54,118 nt of DNA, from positions 1-54,118 of the forward strand of contig JARGDL010000019.1 of assembly GCA_029210465.1 (NCBI GenBank). Reading direction: 5' to 3'. Both the position numbers and the translations under genes were made by a program. This stretch comes from Stygiobacter electus (GTDB lineage Bacteria; Bacteroidota; Ignavibacteria; Ignavibacteriales; Melioribacteraceae). A model generated the notes under the pieces. That model ran no database searches, had not been told where the DNA came from, and was given only the letters and a program-made list of their open reading frames with translations. Below are positions 25,531-34,598 of this stretch, one piece after another; the stretch's first letter is position 1; each line of letters begins with the position of its first letter.

Positions 25531-26157
25531 ATGTCGTTAAATGAATTTCAAAAAGGATTAAATCACTTAAAACAAAACGATCCAAAATTAGCTTCATTAA
25601 TTTTAACTTATGACAAACCAAATTTAACAACACATCGAAAATACTTCAATCTTTTATTAGGAGCAATTATTGGGCAACAATTATCAATACTTGCTGCCCG
25701 TTCAATCAAAAATAGACTTTTCAAATATTATAGAAATAATCCAACTCCTGAAAAAATTATAAATACACCCGACGAAACACTGAGAAGTTTTGGATTATCT
25801 AACGCAAAAGTACAATATGTTAAAGATTTATCACATAAAATTCTTAATGGTAAAGTGAGATTGAAAGGCTTGTCTAAAATGACTAATGATGAAATTATTA
25901 ATGAGCTAACAAAAGTTAAAGGCGTTGGTGTATGGAGTGTTCATATGTTTTTAATTTTTGTATTAGCAAGATTAGATGTATTACCAACAGGTGACTTAGG
26001 AATAAGAAAAGCAATTATGAATAATTACAAATTGAAGACTTTACCAGATGAAAACAAAATTAAATTAATTGCAAAGAAAAATAATTGGTATCCATATTAT
26101 TCGATAGCATCTTTATTATTATGGCATAGTCTAGATAATATCAGAAAAATGAAATGA
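25531..26157 (+). CDS. AlkA-like 3-methyladenine DNA glycosylase
   Basis: 208 residues from the ATG at 25531; the frame to 25507 would start with TTG. The helix-hairpin-helix motif is LTKVKGVGVWSVHMFLIF (about 127-144) and the catalytic aspartate D155 is in LPTGDLGIRKAI, both diagnostic of the HhH-GPD glycosylase family. LLGAIIGQQLSILAARSI is the family's N-terminal helix. It removes alkylated bases in base-excision repair. Only the AlkA core is present. It diverges from the kinase-like gene with under 40 bases between the starts. Confidence 0.88.
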   Translation: MSLNEFQKGLNHLKQNDPKLASLILTYDKPNLTTHRKYFNLLLGAIIGQQLSILAARSIKNRLFKYYRNNPTPEKIINTPDETLRSFGLSNAKVQYVKDLSHKILNGKVRLKGLSKMTNDEIINELTKVKGVGVWSVHMFLIFVLARLDVLPTGDLGIRKAIMNNYKLKTLPDENKIKLIAKKNNWYPYYSIASLLLWHSLDNIRKMK

Positions 26158-26186
26158 ATCCATTAATAAATTAAATCATCTTACTT

Positions 26187-26756
26187 ATGGACGAAACAAA
26201 ATTAATAGAACTCGCACAAAATGGTGATCGTAAAGCATTAACTGAATTAGTAAAACTTTACGAACAAACTGTTTTTAATTTTTCATATAAAATTTGTCGA
26301 AATAAAGACAAAGCTGAACACACTATGCAGGAAACTTTTTTAAGCATGGTAAAACATTTAAATCAGTTTAGTGGTCATTCTAAATTATCAACCTGGTTAT
26401 ATCGAGTTGTTTCAAACCATTGTTTAATGCTTGCTCGTTCTGAAAAAAATATTGGCTTCGCATCTTTTGAAGATGAAGAAGCTGTAATTGATGAAAAAGA
26501 CATTGCAGATTGGAAATTTTCGCCAGATCAAATAACTGAAAATAATGAACTTAAAAACATTTTGGATGAAGCAATAAAAAAACTTCCTGCTGATTATAGA
26601 ATTGTGTTTCTCCTTCGTGATGTTGAAGGTTTATCTACGGAAGAAACGGCTAAAATTGTAGAGCTTACAATTCCTGCTGTAAAATCAAGGTTGCATCGTG
26701 CAAGAGCCTTTTTGAGAAATGAATTAAATAAATTTTTATCAGAGGAGATGAATTAA
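26187..26756 (+). CDS. ECF-type RNA polymerase sigma factor
   Basis: 189 residues. Region 2 (LTELVKLYEQTVFNFSYKICRN, TMQETFLSMVKHLNQFSGHS, LSTWLYRVVSNHCL) and region 4 (LPADYRIVFLLRDVEGLSTE, ETAKIVELTIPAVKSRLHRA) are complete, separated by an acidic linker. It directs polymerase to its own regulon; the signal is unknown. Its stop overlaps the following ATG (TAATG), and that gene looks like its anti-sigma factor. Confidence 0.93.
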   Translation: MDETKLIELAQNGDRKALTELVKLYEQTVFNFSYKICRNKDKAEHTMQETFLSMVKHLNQFSGHSKLSTWLYRVVSNHCLMLARSEKNIGFASFEDEEAVIDEKDIADWKFSPDQITENNELKNILDEAIKKLPADYRIVFLLRDVEGLSTEETAKIVELTIPAVKSRLHRARAFLRNELNKFLSEEMN

Positions 26757-27013
26757 TGAGTGAAATTAATTTAAATATCGTTCATCCTCTTCCAACTTGT
26801 AAAGAAGTAATGAATCACATATGCGACAATTTAGGTGAAGAACTTGATTCTCCTAAATGCATTGAAATAAAAAATCATCTTGAAAACTGTGACAACTGCA
26901 AACATTATTTTAACTCAGTAGAAAAAACAATTGAGTTTTACAAAAAGTACAATGTTGAATTACCAAAAGATGCTCATGATCGTTTGCTGGATTTATTAGG
27001 ATTAAAAGAATGA
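26756..27013 (+). CDS. ZAS-type zinc-binding anti-sigma factor
   Basis: 85 residues, soluble, with no membrane helix. H41-x3-C45-x2-C48 (HLENCDNC) with the upstream C35/H21 pair forms the zinc-binding anti-sigma motif (zf-HC2). Translationally coupled to the ECF sigma gene. A soluble ZAS protein of this size suggests a cytoplasmic signal such as redox stress or metal rather than an envelope signal; that is inference. Confidence 0.82.
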   Translation: MSEINLNIVHPLPTCKEVMNHICDNLGEELDSPKCIEIKNHLENCDNCKHYFNSVEKTIEFYKKYNVELPKDAHDRLLDLLGLKE

Positions 27014-27106
27014 AAGTTCTTTTGTCTAATCTTTGAAGTCTGTGTTTAAATATTTTTAATTAGTCTACATTTTTCTGCTGTTAAACCCAATTTCAATTTA
27101 TTTTTA

Positions 27107-28729
27107 TCATTTCATCAATATCATCTTATTAACCTGAACAAATTCACCGCTTTGCAATTTGTAAAAATAAACTCCGCTTGATAAATTTTTTGCATCAAAG
27201 ACAACTGAATGTTCGCCCGACGGCATTTCTGCATTGACCAGTGTTGTAATTTCATTTCCGAGAGCATCAAAAACATTCAGTGTTACATATTCCGTTTTTG
27301 GTAGTGAAAAGTTAATTGTTGTGGATGGGTTGAAGGGATTGGGATAGTTTTGGTAAAGAGTATAATCGCTTGGAAGATTCTTTGCGCTTTCAATATTAAC
27401 ATTGGTGAGATTTGATAGATTTATTCTTTGAAACCAGATATTGAGTGTACCTGTTGTATTGGAACCCCAAACTGCATACGCAGTGTCATTTGAAAACTGA
27501 ACGCACATGAAATCATTTCCCGATGTTGCTCCGAGTATTGAATCGTAAGGTACAAGATTGTCTGATATTTTGAAATTCACAGCAAAATCAGTTGAATCGT
27601 GCCATTTTACAGAACCCCAAATTTCAGAAGAAGTAGTAAAAGTAGAATCAGGTGCATTTCGCCTGTCACGCCATGCGACAAACAAGTCTCCATGTTGATT
27701 AAATTCAGCCCAAACCAAATCCTGCATACGTTTGTTTGAAACTGGGTCATCATTAATTCTTTGTGGACCTGCCCAAGTCATCCCACCATCATAACTTTCT
27801 CTGGCAAAAACATCAATATCTCCATAGTTCTTAGCAAGATAAAAAAATATCAAATGCTGAGGATTTATTGGATTAACTCTAAGCAAATACCCTTTTTTTG
27901 GAAAGGAATCATTGACATTATTTGTGTCATAAAAAACAGTATTGTAATTTAAGGTGTTACCTGAATCACTGCTCTTGACATGAATGTATCGTGGGTATGG
28001 GTTTTGAGTATAATCATAACTCGGATAAATAGCATGAAAAACTCCTGTTGCAGAAACATCAGGAGTAGACATAGGATGAGATATAAAATTTCCTGACAAC
28101 CATCCTGCTGTATCTATGTATTTATATGCTTCCCATGTGTTACCACCATCAAAAGACCTATGCAAGTATGGATTGAATGGAGGCGTTGTTACACCTGCCA
28201 TATTCATAGATGTGATATAAATATTGCCGTTACTCGAACCAGATGATCTGTCAACCCTTAGCCAGGGCCTATCAATTGCCCTTTTACCAGGATCACTGTT
28301 CAAATCCATTACTTTTACCGGCGATTGCCAAGTTAAACCACCATCGGTAGATTTTCTCATAAAAATACCTCCTGAATCCGTTGTATTTGGTGGGCTAACA
28401 AATTCTACATAAGATAAATAAACGTTTCCTTGATTATCAAAGTCAATACTAGGGTCTGCTGCGGAAAATACACTGTTTGTTTGCTGAATCTTAGCCTTAT
28501 TTGACCAAGTATTTCCTGCATCAAAGCTAACCCGGTAATATAAAGCAACTTTATAAGGATGGTCATAGCCCATCCATACAAGAACCAAGTGTTGGGAATT
28601 GTTTGGATTTACTCTTAAAAATGGCTCTCCTTCAAATATTTTTCCATTCGAAAGATTAATATTCTGAGCATTTAAAAAGAAGGAATTCAATACCAGAACT
28701 AAAATTAAAGAAAGAATAATTTTTTTCAT
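27107..28729 (-). CDS. Secreted BNR/sialidase-type beta-propeller with T9SS sorting domain
   Basis: 540 residues. Signal peptide (ILSLILVLVLNSFFLNAQ), then repeated Asp-box-like motifs SFDAGNTW, STDGGLTW, SFDGGNTW, SSDSGNTL, SYDGGMTW, which mark a six-bladed sialidase-type propeller. Hydrolytic activity is not shown by these motifs alone. The T9SS type A tail begins YQNYPNPFNPSTTINFSLP and ends YKLQSGEFVQVNKMILMK. Last gene of the five-gene cluster; its ATG overlaps the upstream stop by four bases. Confidence 0.85.
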   Translation of the reverse strand: MKKIILSLILVLVLNSFFLNAQNINLSNGKIFEGEPFLRVNPNNSQHLVLVWMGYDHPYKVALYYRVSFDAGNTWSNKAKIQQTNSVFSAADPSIDFDNQGNVYLSYVEFVSPPNTTDSGGIFMRKSTDGGLTWQSPVKVMDLNSDPGKRAIDRPWLRVDRSSGSSNGNIYITSMNMAGVTTPPFNPYLHRSFDGGNTWEAYKYIDTAGWLSGNFISHPMSTPDVSATGVFHAIYPSYDYTQNPYPRYIHVKSSDSGNTLNYNTVFYDTNNVNDSFPKKGYLLRVNPINPQHLIFFYLAKNYGDIDVFARESYDGGMTWAGPQRINDDPVSNKRMQDLVWAEFNQHGDLFVAWRDRRNAPDSTFTTSSEIWGSVKWHDSTDFAVNFKISDNLVPYDSILGATSGNDFMCVQFSNDTAYAVWGSNTTGTLNIWFQRINLSNLTNVNIESAKNLPSDYTLYQNYPNPFNPSTTINFSLPKTEYVTLNVFDALGNEITTLVNAEMPSGEHSVVFDAKNLSSGVYFYKLQSGEFVQVNKMILMK

Positions 28730-30111
28730 TTCAACACCTCCGCTTTCATAATTTTTATCAATGAATTAGTCTTTAATTGATAAAAATAAACTCCGCTCGA
28801 TAAATTTTTTGCATCAAAGACTATCGAATGCTCGCCAGCCGTCATTTCTGCATTGACCAGTGTTGTAATTTCATTTCCGAGAACATCAAATACTTTCAGT
28901 GTTACGTGTTCTGTTTTTGGTAGTGAAAAACGAATTGTTGTAGATGGATTGAACGGGTTTGGATAATTCTGAAATAATTGAAAGGTACGGATTTCAGAAT
29001 TGTGTTTCATTTCTTTTGCATCTGTCAGCGTAGAATGAAGTTTTTCTGAAAACAACGTAAATACATTGTGTAAAGAAGTATCTTTTACATCGGCGCCGTA
29101 AATTTCAAAATAGCGTATCCCAAACATTATTCCCTTTTCCAGTGCCGCCTGCATTACTCCCGCTTTTGTAGTATCAGCAATGCCGCATTGATTCATTCTT
29201 GTGGGACCATCCTGAACATGCCATAACATTTGTGCGCCGGTTCTATCAGAATAATTGCTCATCACAGCCCATGGCGATCCTGGATTTGGCGGATACAGCG
29301 TGCACCCGCTGATATCTTCCCGCCATAAACCAAATCTGTCCGGATATTTTCCAACACCGTATTTCGCATATTCACCGCAGACATAATTGGGCCTTTTTCC
29401 GGTTGCTTTTGGTTCGAACGACACATAATCCATTGAACTCCATAACGGTGTATTGGGAAATACCGACATATACACATCCAACACACTGCACAACTTTGCA
29501 ATCAGTGTATCCGGATTGTAATCAAATACCTCCCAAAAATTTCTTCCATCAGCAATCTTTTCTGGCAAATTACGCGAAATACTTCCGGACACAGCATTAA
29601 TGTAAGCAATATTTGTATCGGCGGCATATTTCGCACCGAGAGCAGTAATCAAATTTTTCACACGTTGTAGATAGATGTTGTCCCACGGAATATAACCGAA
29701 CAACGTATCTCCAAATGTGGGGTGATATTTATTTTGATCAATATAGAAATATACCTGTGCATTAAGCGAATCACGTATCCATGCAGGACTTCCCAAAATC
29801 TGGATGACTGATTTTTTACCAAATTTTTTGGCATTATTCACTTCAGAATCGATATATGTCCAATCGAATAGACCGGGCTGTTTTTCCACAGTTTCCCATT
29901 TTGTACGGATTACAACTCCATCAATGAACGGTAGATTAACAATATTTTCAGGCGTCGTTTTATCTGCTGTCCCTAATGTGTACAAACCGGGAGAGATAAT
30001 AAATTGTGCGTAGACAGATGAATTAATAAGAATGAAAATTGTAGTGTAAAAATATTTCATGCGATAGTATGTTTTCAGTAAAATAATAAAACAATTTTTT
30101 ATTGATTTCAT
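28726..30111 (-). CDS. Secreted TIM-barrel glycosidase-like protein (GH42-like) with T9SS sorting domain
   Basis: 461 residues. VVIRTKWETVEKQPGLFDWTY then KSVIQILGSPAWI is the start of a GH42/GH5-type (beta/alpha)8 barrel. The barrel continues to about residue 350 and the T9SS tail is FQNYPNPFNPSTTIRFSLP to LKTNSLIKIMKAEVLK. The start is uncertain: an ATG at 30060 would begin directly at the signal peptide MKYFYTTIFILINSSVYA, while the longer start has a hydrophobic N-terminus too. The barrel region is visibly richer in G+C than the tail. Polysaccharide breakdown is likely; the exact substrate is unknown. Confidence 0.72.
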   Translation of the reverse strand: MKSIKNCFIILLKTYYRMKYFYTTIFILINSSVYAQFIISPGLYTLGTADKTTPENIVNLPFIDGVVIRTKWETVEKQPGLFDWTYIDSEVNNAKKFGKKSVIQILGSPAWIRDSLNAQVYFYIDQNKYHPTFGDTLFGYIPWDNIYLQRVKNLITALGAKYAADTNIAYINAVSGSISRNLPEKIADGRNFWEVFDYNPDTLIAKLCSVLDVYMSVFPNTPLWSSMDYVSFEPKATGKRPNYVCGEYAKYGVGKYPDRFGLWREDISGCTLYPPNPGSPWAVMSNYSDRTGAQMLWHVQDGPTRMNQCGIADTTKAGVMQAALEKGIMFGIRYFEIYGADVKDTSLHNVFTLFSEKLHSTLTDAKEMKHNSEIRTFQLFQNYPNPFNPSTTIRFSLPKTEHVTLKVFDVLGNEITTLVNAEMTAGEHSIVFDAKNLSSGVYFYQLKTNSLIKIMKAEVLK

Positions 30112-30149
30112 AGTTCAAGCCTTTTATTTAAAGTTTAGGTCATATGATA

Positions 30150-31406
30150 CTATTGTAGTAAAATCATTCTTTTAACTTGTATAAATTTTTCTGCTTGCAG
30201 TTTATAAAAATAAACTCCACTTGCTAAGTGCTTCGCATCAAAGATAACGGAATGCTCGCCAGCCGTCATTTCTCCATTAACTAATGTGGTAATTTCATTT
30301 CCCATAACACCAAAAACTTTAAGTGTTATGTATTCTGTTTTTGGTATTGAAAAACGAATTGTTGTTGCGGGATTAAACGGATTGGGATAATTTTGAAATA
30401 AATTAAAATTCTCATAATTGTAATGCTGATAAGGAACTGAGTCATAAATATTAGTTGTTGTCAGTAACCGATAAAAAAAATGGGAGGCAAAAAGGATAAG
30501 ACTATCCATCTGGGTTTTGTTGGCAACACCGTGTCCCATATTAGGAATTAGAGCCAGTTCATAATAAATACCGACTCGGGCGGCTGCACGACAAATCGCA
30601 GCACTTCCATTAAAAGGAAATCCAGATGAAGTCAATCCGACATCGTACGGCACTATACTATCGTTTGTACCATGATAAGCTGCGACCGGCGGTTCACCAG
30701 CATCTATCCAGTTGGTGTCGGCAATACCACCCCAGCAGTTGAGTATACCATGAACAATTGAGGAGTAACCCGCATTGCCACTGGAGCCTTCTAGTTCGCC
30801 CCAACGAGCCTGATCTACCGTAGCAGGTAATTCATCCTGATCCCAGTAAGCTGTTAACAGAGCAGTAATGCCGCCAGCGGAAGAGCCAGCAACGAAAATA
30901 TGTGTAGTATCCACTCCATATAGTGAAGCATATCTACGAAAAAAACGGATTGCAGCTTTGCTATCTTGTGTAGCGCGTAACATGGCTTCAATAAAAGCAA
31001 TGTTACTACTATCAGCCACACCGAGACGATAGTCAATTGAAGCTACAACATATCCGCGTTTTGCAAATTCATTGCCCATGACCTGCGCTTTCAAATCACT
31101 ACGCTTGCCCCCTACAAATGCGCCTCCGTGTATCCAAATAAGCAAGGGACGAAAAGAAAGCGCGTCACCCACCGGTTGATAAAAATCCAACAGCAACTCC
31201 TGTATTTGACCATCCAAATTGATGTTGGAGCCAAAGACAATGCCTTTGTTTACCTGCACCTCAGAAAACACTTGGTCGAGGTAACGGATCGGCATCTGTG
31301 CTAATACCTTTTCGTATCCCCATAATCCTATACTAACCGAAATAAAAGTAAGCTTAAGAATTTCTACGAACAATCTTCGTTGAATGATTGAGCTGAAAAA
31401 TTTCAT
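30150..31406 (-). CDS. Secreted alpha/beta-hydrolase esterase with T9SS sorting domain
   Basis: 418 residues. Signal-like N-terminus, then the oxyanion loop WIHGGAFVGGKR, nucleophile GSSAGG in VAGSSAGGITALL, acid D in AYHGTNDSIVPYD and histidine in PNMGHGVANK: a complete catalytic triad of the BD-FAE/carboxylesterase type. The T9SS domain begins FQNYPNPFNPATTIRFSIP. In a polysaccharide-degrading set such an enzyme often removes acetyl or feruloyl groups; that is inference. Its ATG overlaps the upstream stop (ATGA). Confidence 0.85.
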   Translation of the reverse strand: MKFFSSIIQRRLFVEILKLTFISVSIGLWGYEKVLAQMPIRYLDQVFSEVQVNKGIVFGSNINLDGQIQELLLDFYQPVGDALSFRPLLIWIHGGAFVGGKRSDLKAQVMGNEFAKRGYVVASIDYRLGVADSSNIAFIEAMLRATQDSKAAIRFFRRYASLYGVDTTHIFVAGSSAGGITALLTAYWDQDELPATVDQARWGELEGSSGNAGYSSIVHGILNCWGGIADTNWIDAGEPPVAAYHGTNDSIVPYDVGLTSSGFPFNGSAAICRAAARVGIYYELALIPNMGHGVANKTQMDSLILFASHFFYRLLTTTNIYDSVPYQHYNYENFNLFQNYPNPFNPATTIRFSIPKTEYITLKVFGVMGNEITTLVNGEMTAGEHSVIFDAKHLASGVYFYKLQAEKFIQVKRMILLQ

Positions 31407-33136
31407 TTTATAATGACCATTTTTCTTTGTTTAACAAAATTATTAGTTTTCAATTGATAAAAATACACCCCACTGGGCAAATCTTTTGAATCAAAGATAA
31501 TGGAATGCTCACCCTCGCTTAATTCTCCATCTACTAGCGTTCTCACTTCTCTGCCAAGTACATTGTAGACTTTCAATTTAACGTAACTCTCCACTGGTAA
31601 CTGATAACTGATCACTGTTGATGGATTGAAAGGATTGGGAAAGTTCTGTGATAGCTCAAAAAATAAAGGAACCCGCAAGATATTCCTATCATCTATACCT
31701 GTGGTAGAAGCCCACTGAAAGAATATCGGCACACCATCCCTTAACTGCATATTATATGAACCTGAAATGACTAAGGTGTCTTCAACGACAACAGTATCTC
31801 CCATTACAGTTGGAATATGATATAGATAAAGTTTACCGTTGCCGTTTAACACAAAACTATCTTTGGAATTGGTTGACCAGATTACTTCCATTCCAAGGGG
31901 TTTGATTCTATAATGATAAAGGCTGGGGTTAGATTCGGCAACGCGAACAACTGAGTCCGCTTGTTCACTTGCAAAAACATACTTTGAAAGAAAACGATAC
32001 GTGTAAAAAGACGGTTTCGGAACATAATTGATGCTTAGCAAATCCAAATCACCCCAGATCGAGCCCCAAGCACTGTATTCAGGGCTGACATTCCAATTCA
32101 GCCGTTTAACTCCGCTGGCAAGTCCACTGATAAAATAATAGACTACGTATGATGCATTATCTCTCACTAATTCAGGCGGGAGAGTTCCTTTGGTTTCGCT
32201 GGCAGGATGATAAATGTTCTCACAAGATTTACAAAACGGACCGCCTCCTTCAAAAAAAACGACGGGGATGCTTCTTGATACAGCATGATCTTTACACCAT
32301 TTCACCACATCCGGAATGTGCTGCCATTCACCATATTGGTGAACATCCAATACATCATATTTTGCATTTTGCAGTAAATACAAAGTGATTGTGCGACTCG
32401 ATAGGAATTCAGGAATTGATGATAGCATTTCACGGGTGAGATTATTCTGAGTATTGCAATCACCACTCAGACAGTACGTGGATTGGTTATAGTAGCCATC
32501 ATAAAAGGTGTTTACCTTGTGGTTCGTCAAACCGGCAAAACTAATAATTGAATTAGTTTGACGTTTTTTGATTTCATTGTACGTCATAACTTCATAACGT
32601 ACAAACTCCTCAGCAAATTGCAGACTGTTCTTGTCAAACTGGCTGCACCAGATTCTTGGCCATTCTTGTCCTATGTGCCATTTGCTAACTGGGAGAGTTA
32701 GTCCCGGCATATCGCTGATGCCGTTGCCATCGTACCTTTCGACCAAAGCATCAAGAAAGAGTTTCCACTTCACTGTGTCCTCAGGAAACCACGATGATAA
32801 ATTATCAGTCGTTCCACTGCTATGGTCATAAATATAAGCACATGTTCCTGGAATCGTATCGCTTGCGCTTATTGGATTAGTGCATCTGAGAACGATCCAC
32901 GGTTCTAAACCCGCGGATTGAGCTGCTCGAATAAAACTATCAACAGAACTCCAATCGTATGACGAGATATAATACCGTTGAACCTGGCGCCAAGAAATGT
33001 GAACAGGAACGGCTTTTGCCCCTAACGTGCTTCCATATTGCATGCCGCCTGATATAGTAAAAGCAGAATTTAACTGTGCATATCCTTTTTGTGTAGTGGC
33101 TAGAAGAATGGCAAAAAGAATTATAGCTTTTTTCAT
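31403..33136 (-). CDS. Secreted glycoside-hydrolase-like TIM-barrel protein with T9SS sorting domain
   Basis: 577 residues. Signal peptide AIILFAILLATTQKGYAQ; a barrel starting VPVHISWRQVQRYYISSYDW, with SKWHIGQEWPRIW (possible acid/base Glu) and IPVVFFEGGGPFC (possible nucleophile Glu), the layout of clan A enzymes such as GH5 or GH39. The exact family is not recognised. A C-terminal beta domain (about 400-480) and the T9SS tail SQNFPNPFNPSTVISYQLP follow. G+C is higher than in flanking genes. Coupled by ATGA overlap to the genes on both sides. Confidence 0.72.
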   Translation of the reverse strand: MKKAIILFAILLATTQKGYAQLNSAFTISGGMQYGSTLGAKAVPVHISWRQVQRYYISSYDWSSVDSFIRAAQSAGLEPWIVLRCTNPISASDTIPGTCAYIYDHSSGTTDNLSSWFPEDTVKWKLFLDALVERYDGNGISDMPGLTLPVSKWHIGQEWPRIWCSQFDKNSLQFAEEFVRYEVMTYNEIKKRQTNSIISFAGLTNHKVNTFYDGYYNQSTYCLSGDCNTQNNLTREMLSSIPEFLSSRTITLYLLQNAKYDVLDVHQYGEWQHIPDVVKWCKDHAVSRSIPVVFFEGGGPFCKSCENIYHPASETKGTLPPELVRDNASYVVYYFISGLASGVKRLNWNVSPEYSAWGSIWGDLDLLSINYVPKPSFYTYRFLSKYVFASEQADSVVRVAESNPSLYHYRIKPLGMEVIWSTNSKDSFVLNGNGKLYLYHIPTVMGDTVVVEDTLVISGSYNMQLRDGVPIFFQWASTTGIDDRNILRVPLFFELSQNFPNPFNPSTVISYQLPVESYVKLKVYNVLGREVRTLVDGELSEGEHSIIFDSKDLPSGVYFYQLKTNNFVKQRKMVIIK

Positions 33137-34383
33137 TTTATCACTACCATTGATTTAGTTTGAGAAAATGTTAGTGTTGTCAAGCGAAAGAAATAAACTC
33201 CGCTCGATAAATTCCTTGCATCAAAGACAACGGAATGCTCTCCAAAGTTTAATTCTCTATCAATTAATGTTTCAATTTCATTTCCAAGAACATCAAAAAC
33301 TTTAAGTGTTACATACTCAGTTTCTGGTATTGAAAAACGAATTGTTGTCGTTGGGTTGAAAGGATTTGGATAGTTTTGTTCTAATTTAAAATCACTTGGT
33401 AAGTAAATATCATGAATATTTGTTTTTACACCGAATTCAAAATCAGCATAAATAGGAAGATGATCTGATGCTGTTGTTGTTGAAACTGCTAAATCTGGAT
33501 CATTTAAAAACCATGCATTAGTTGTATTAGCTACTGATTTGTTGAATTGATTCCCATCGTTACCAAAAATCTTAAATGAATTTTCAACATAATCAACTCC
33601 GCCTTTATCAATTAAGGATTGCGAGACTAAAATCATATCTAATCTTGTATCTAATCTTGTTGAGGAATGAGTACATACTGAAGAAAATTTTGGATCACCA
33701 CTCCAATAACCAATTGAATTTGTAAAATCAATTACATATCCAGTTTTTGATTTATCAGTTAATTTTTGAAATGCTTGTTCATCGGAAGAGAAAATATTGA
33801 AATCACCACAAACGAGAAAATTTGTTTTGGGGTGATATTTATCTGTTTCATTTCGCAAGGAAATTACAGCATCCGTTCTTTTTTGCTGATTCAATAAATT
33901 ATTATCAGAACTGTTATAAACATTTGCTTTTAAGTGTACACCTAAAATTATTAAAGTATCATTTGTAGAATTTGATACAACTTTAAAGCTTGAAATTACT
34001 CTTGTTCTTGCAGAAATTGTTTTTGTTTCAATTAATCTCACTTTAGATGGTTTATAATAAAAGGCACAATCATTTCCGTCATAACCAGAACTATTTGATG
34101 ACTGAATAGTAACATTTGCAGCGTTAAAATCATTACCTAAAACATTATTTAAAAATTGCTGAACTCCATTTTGTTGAAGCATTTCTACAACAACAATCAA
34201 ATCGGGATTAATTTTGTTAATTACATTTTTATAATGTGGTTCAATCGTTGTAATACTTGATCCATATCTAGAATTAGGATAATTCAAAATATTATAGCTC
34301 ATCAAACGGAGTTTTTCTTGGGAAAGGAATTCAGAATTAAAAATAAAAATGAGTAACAAAAAGATTTTAAATAAGTAATTCAT
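33133..34383 (-). CDS. Secreted endonuclease/exonuclease/phosphatase-family protein with T9SS sorting domain
   Basis: 416 residues. Signal peptide IFLLLIFIFNSEFLS. The EEP fold is shown by LRLMSYNILNYPN, DLIVVVEMLQ (metal-binding Glu), LGVHLKA, FLVCGDFNIFSSDE (the GDFN motif) and TTASDHLPIYADF (SDHxP). The family includes DNase I-like nucleases, sphingomyelinases and phosphatases; the substrate cannot be told. The T9SS tail is EQNYPNPFNPTTTIRFSIP to FSQTKSMVVIK. First gene of the five-gene T9SS cargo cluster; it starts about 70 bases after the tRNA terminator region on the opposite side. Confidence 0.85.
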   Translation of the reverse strand: MNYLFKIFLLLIFIFNSEFLSQEKLRLMSYNILNYPNSRYGSSITTIEPHYKNVINKINPDLIVVVEMLQQNGVQQFLNNVLGNDFNAANVTIQSSNSSGYDGNDCAFYYKPSKVRLIETKTISARTRVISSFKVVSNSTNDTLIILGVHLKANVYNSSDNNLLNQQKRTDAVISLRNETDKYHPKTNFLVCGDFNIFSSDEQAFQKLTDKSKTGYVIDFTNSIGYWSGDPKFSSVCTHSSTRLDTRLDMILVSQSLIDKGGVDYVENSFKIFGNDGNQFNKSVANTTNAWFLNDPDLAVSTTTASDHLPIYADFEFGVKTNIHDIYLPSDFKLEQNYPNPFNPTTTIRFSIPETEYVTLKVFDVLGNEIETLIDRELNFGEHSVVFDARNLSSGVYFFRLTTLTFSQTKSMVVIK

Positions 34384-34414
34384 AAAAGTATTGTCCCGAA
34401 TTATATTAAAGAAA

Positions 34415-34445
34415 AAAGCCCGAAATCTGATTGATATCGGGCTTT
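34415..34445 (-). terminator. Terminator of the tRNA-Lys transcript
   Basis: Stem AAAGCCCGA / TCGGGCTTT with a 13-base loop. On the minus strand it is followed by a T run (GCTTTTTTC), seven bases after the tRNA 3' end, so it terminates the tRNA. Confidence 0.75.
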
Positions 34446-34451
34446 AATATG

Positions 34452-34523
34452 TGAGCGCGGGTGGGCTCGAACCACCGACCCTTTGCTTAAAAGGCAAATG
34501 CTCTACCCCTGAGCTACGCGCCC
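34452..34523 (-). tRNA. tRNA-Lys (TTT anticodon)
   Basis: 72 bases on the minus strand, beginning GGGCGCGTAGCTCAG and ending GGTTCGAACCACCCGCGCTC plus discriminator A. The acceptor stem pairs GGGCGCG with CGCGCTC (one G-T pair). The anticodon loop is CTTTTAA with TTT at 34491-34489. CCA is not encoded. Confidence 0.96.
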
Positions 34524-34598
34524 TAAATCAAAATTTTGAGGGCGTAAATATAATTCCATTGCCCTTAAATTCCAAAATTTTTTGAGAACATTTTTAAT

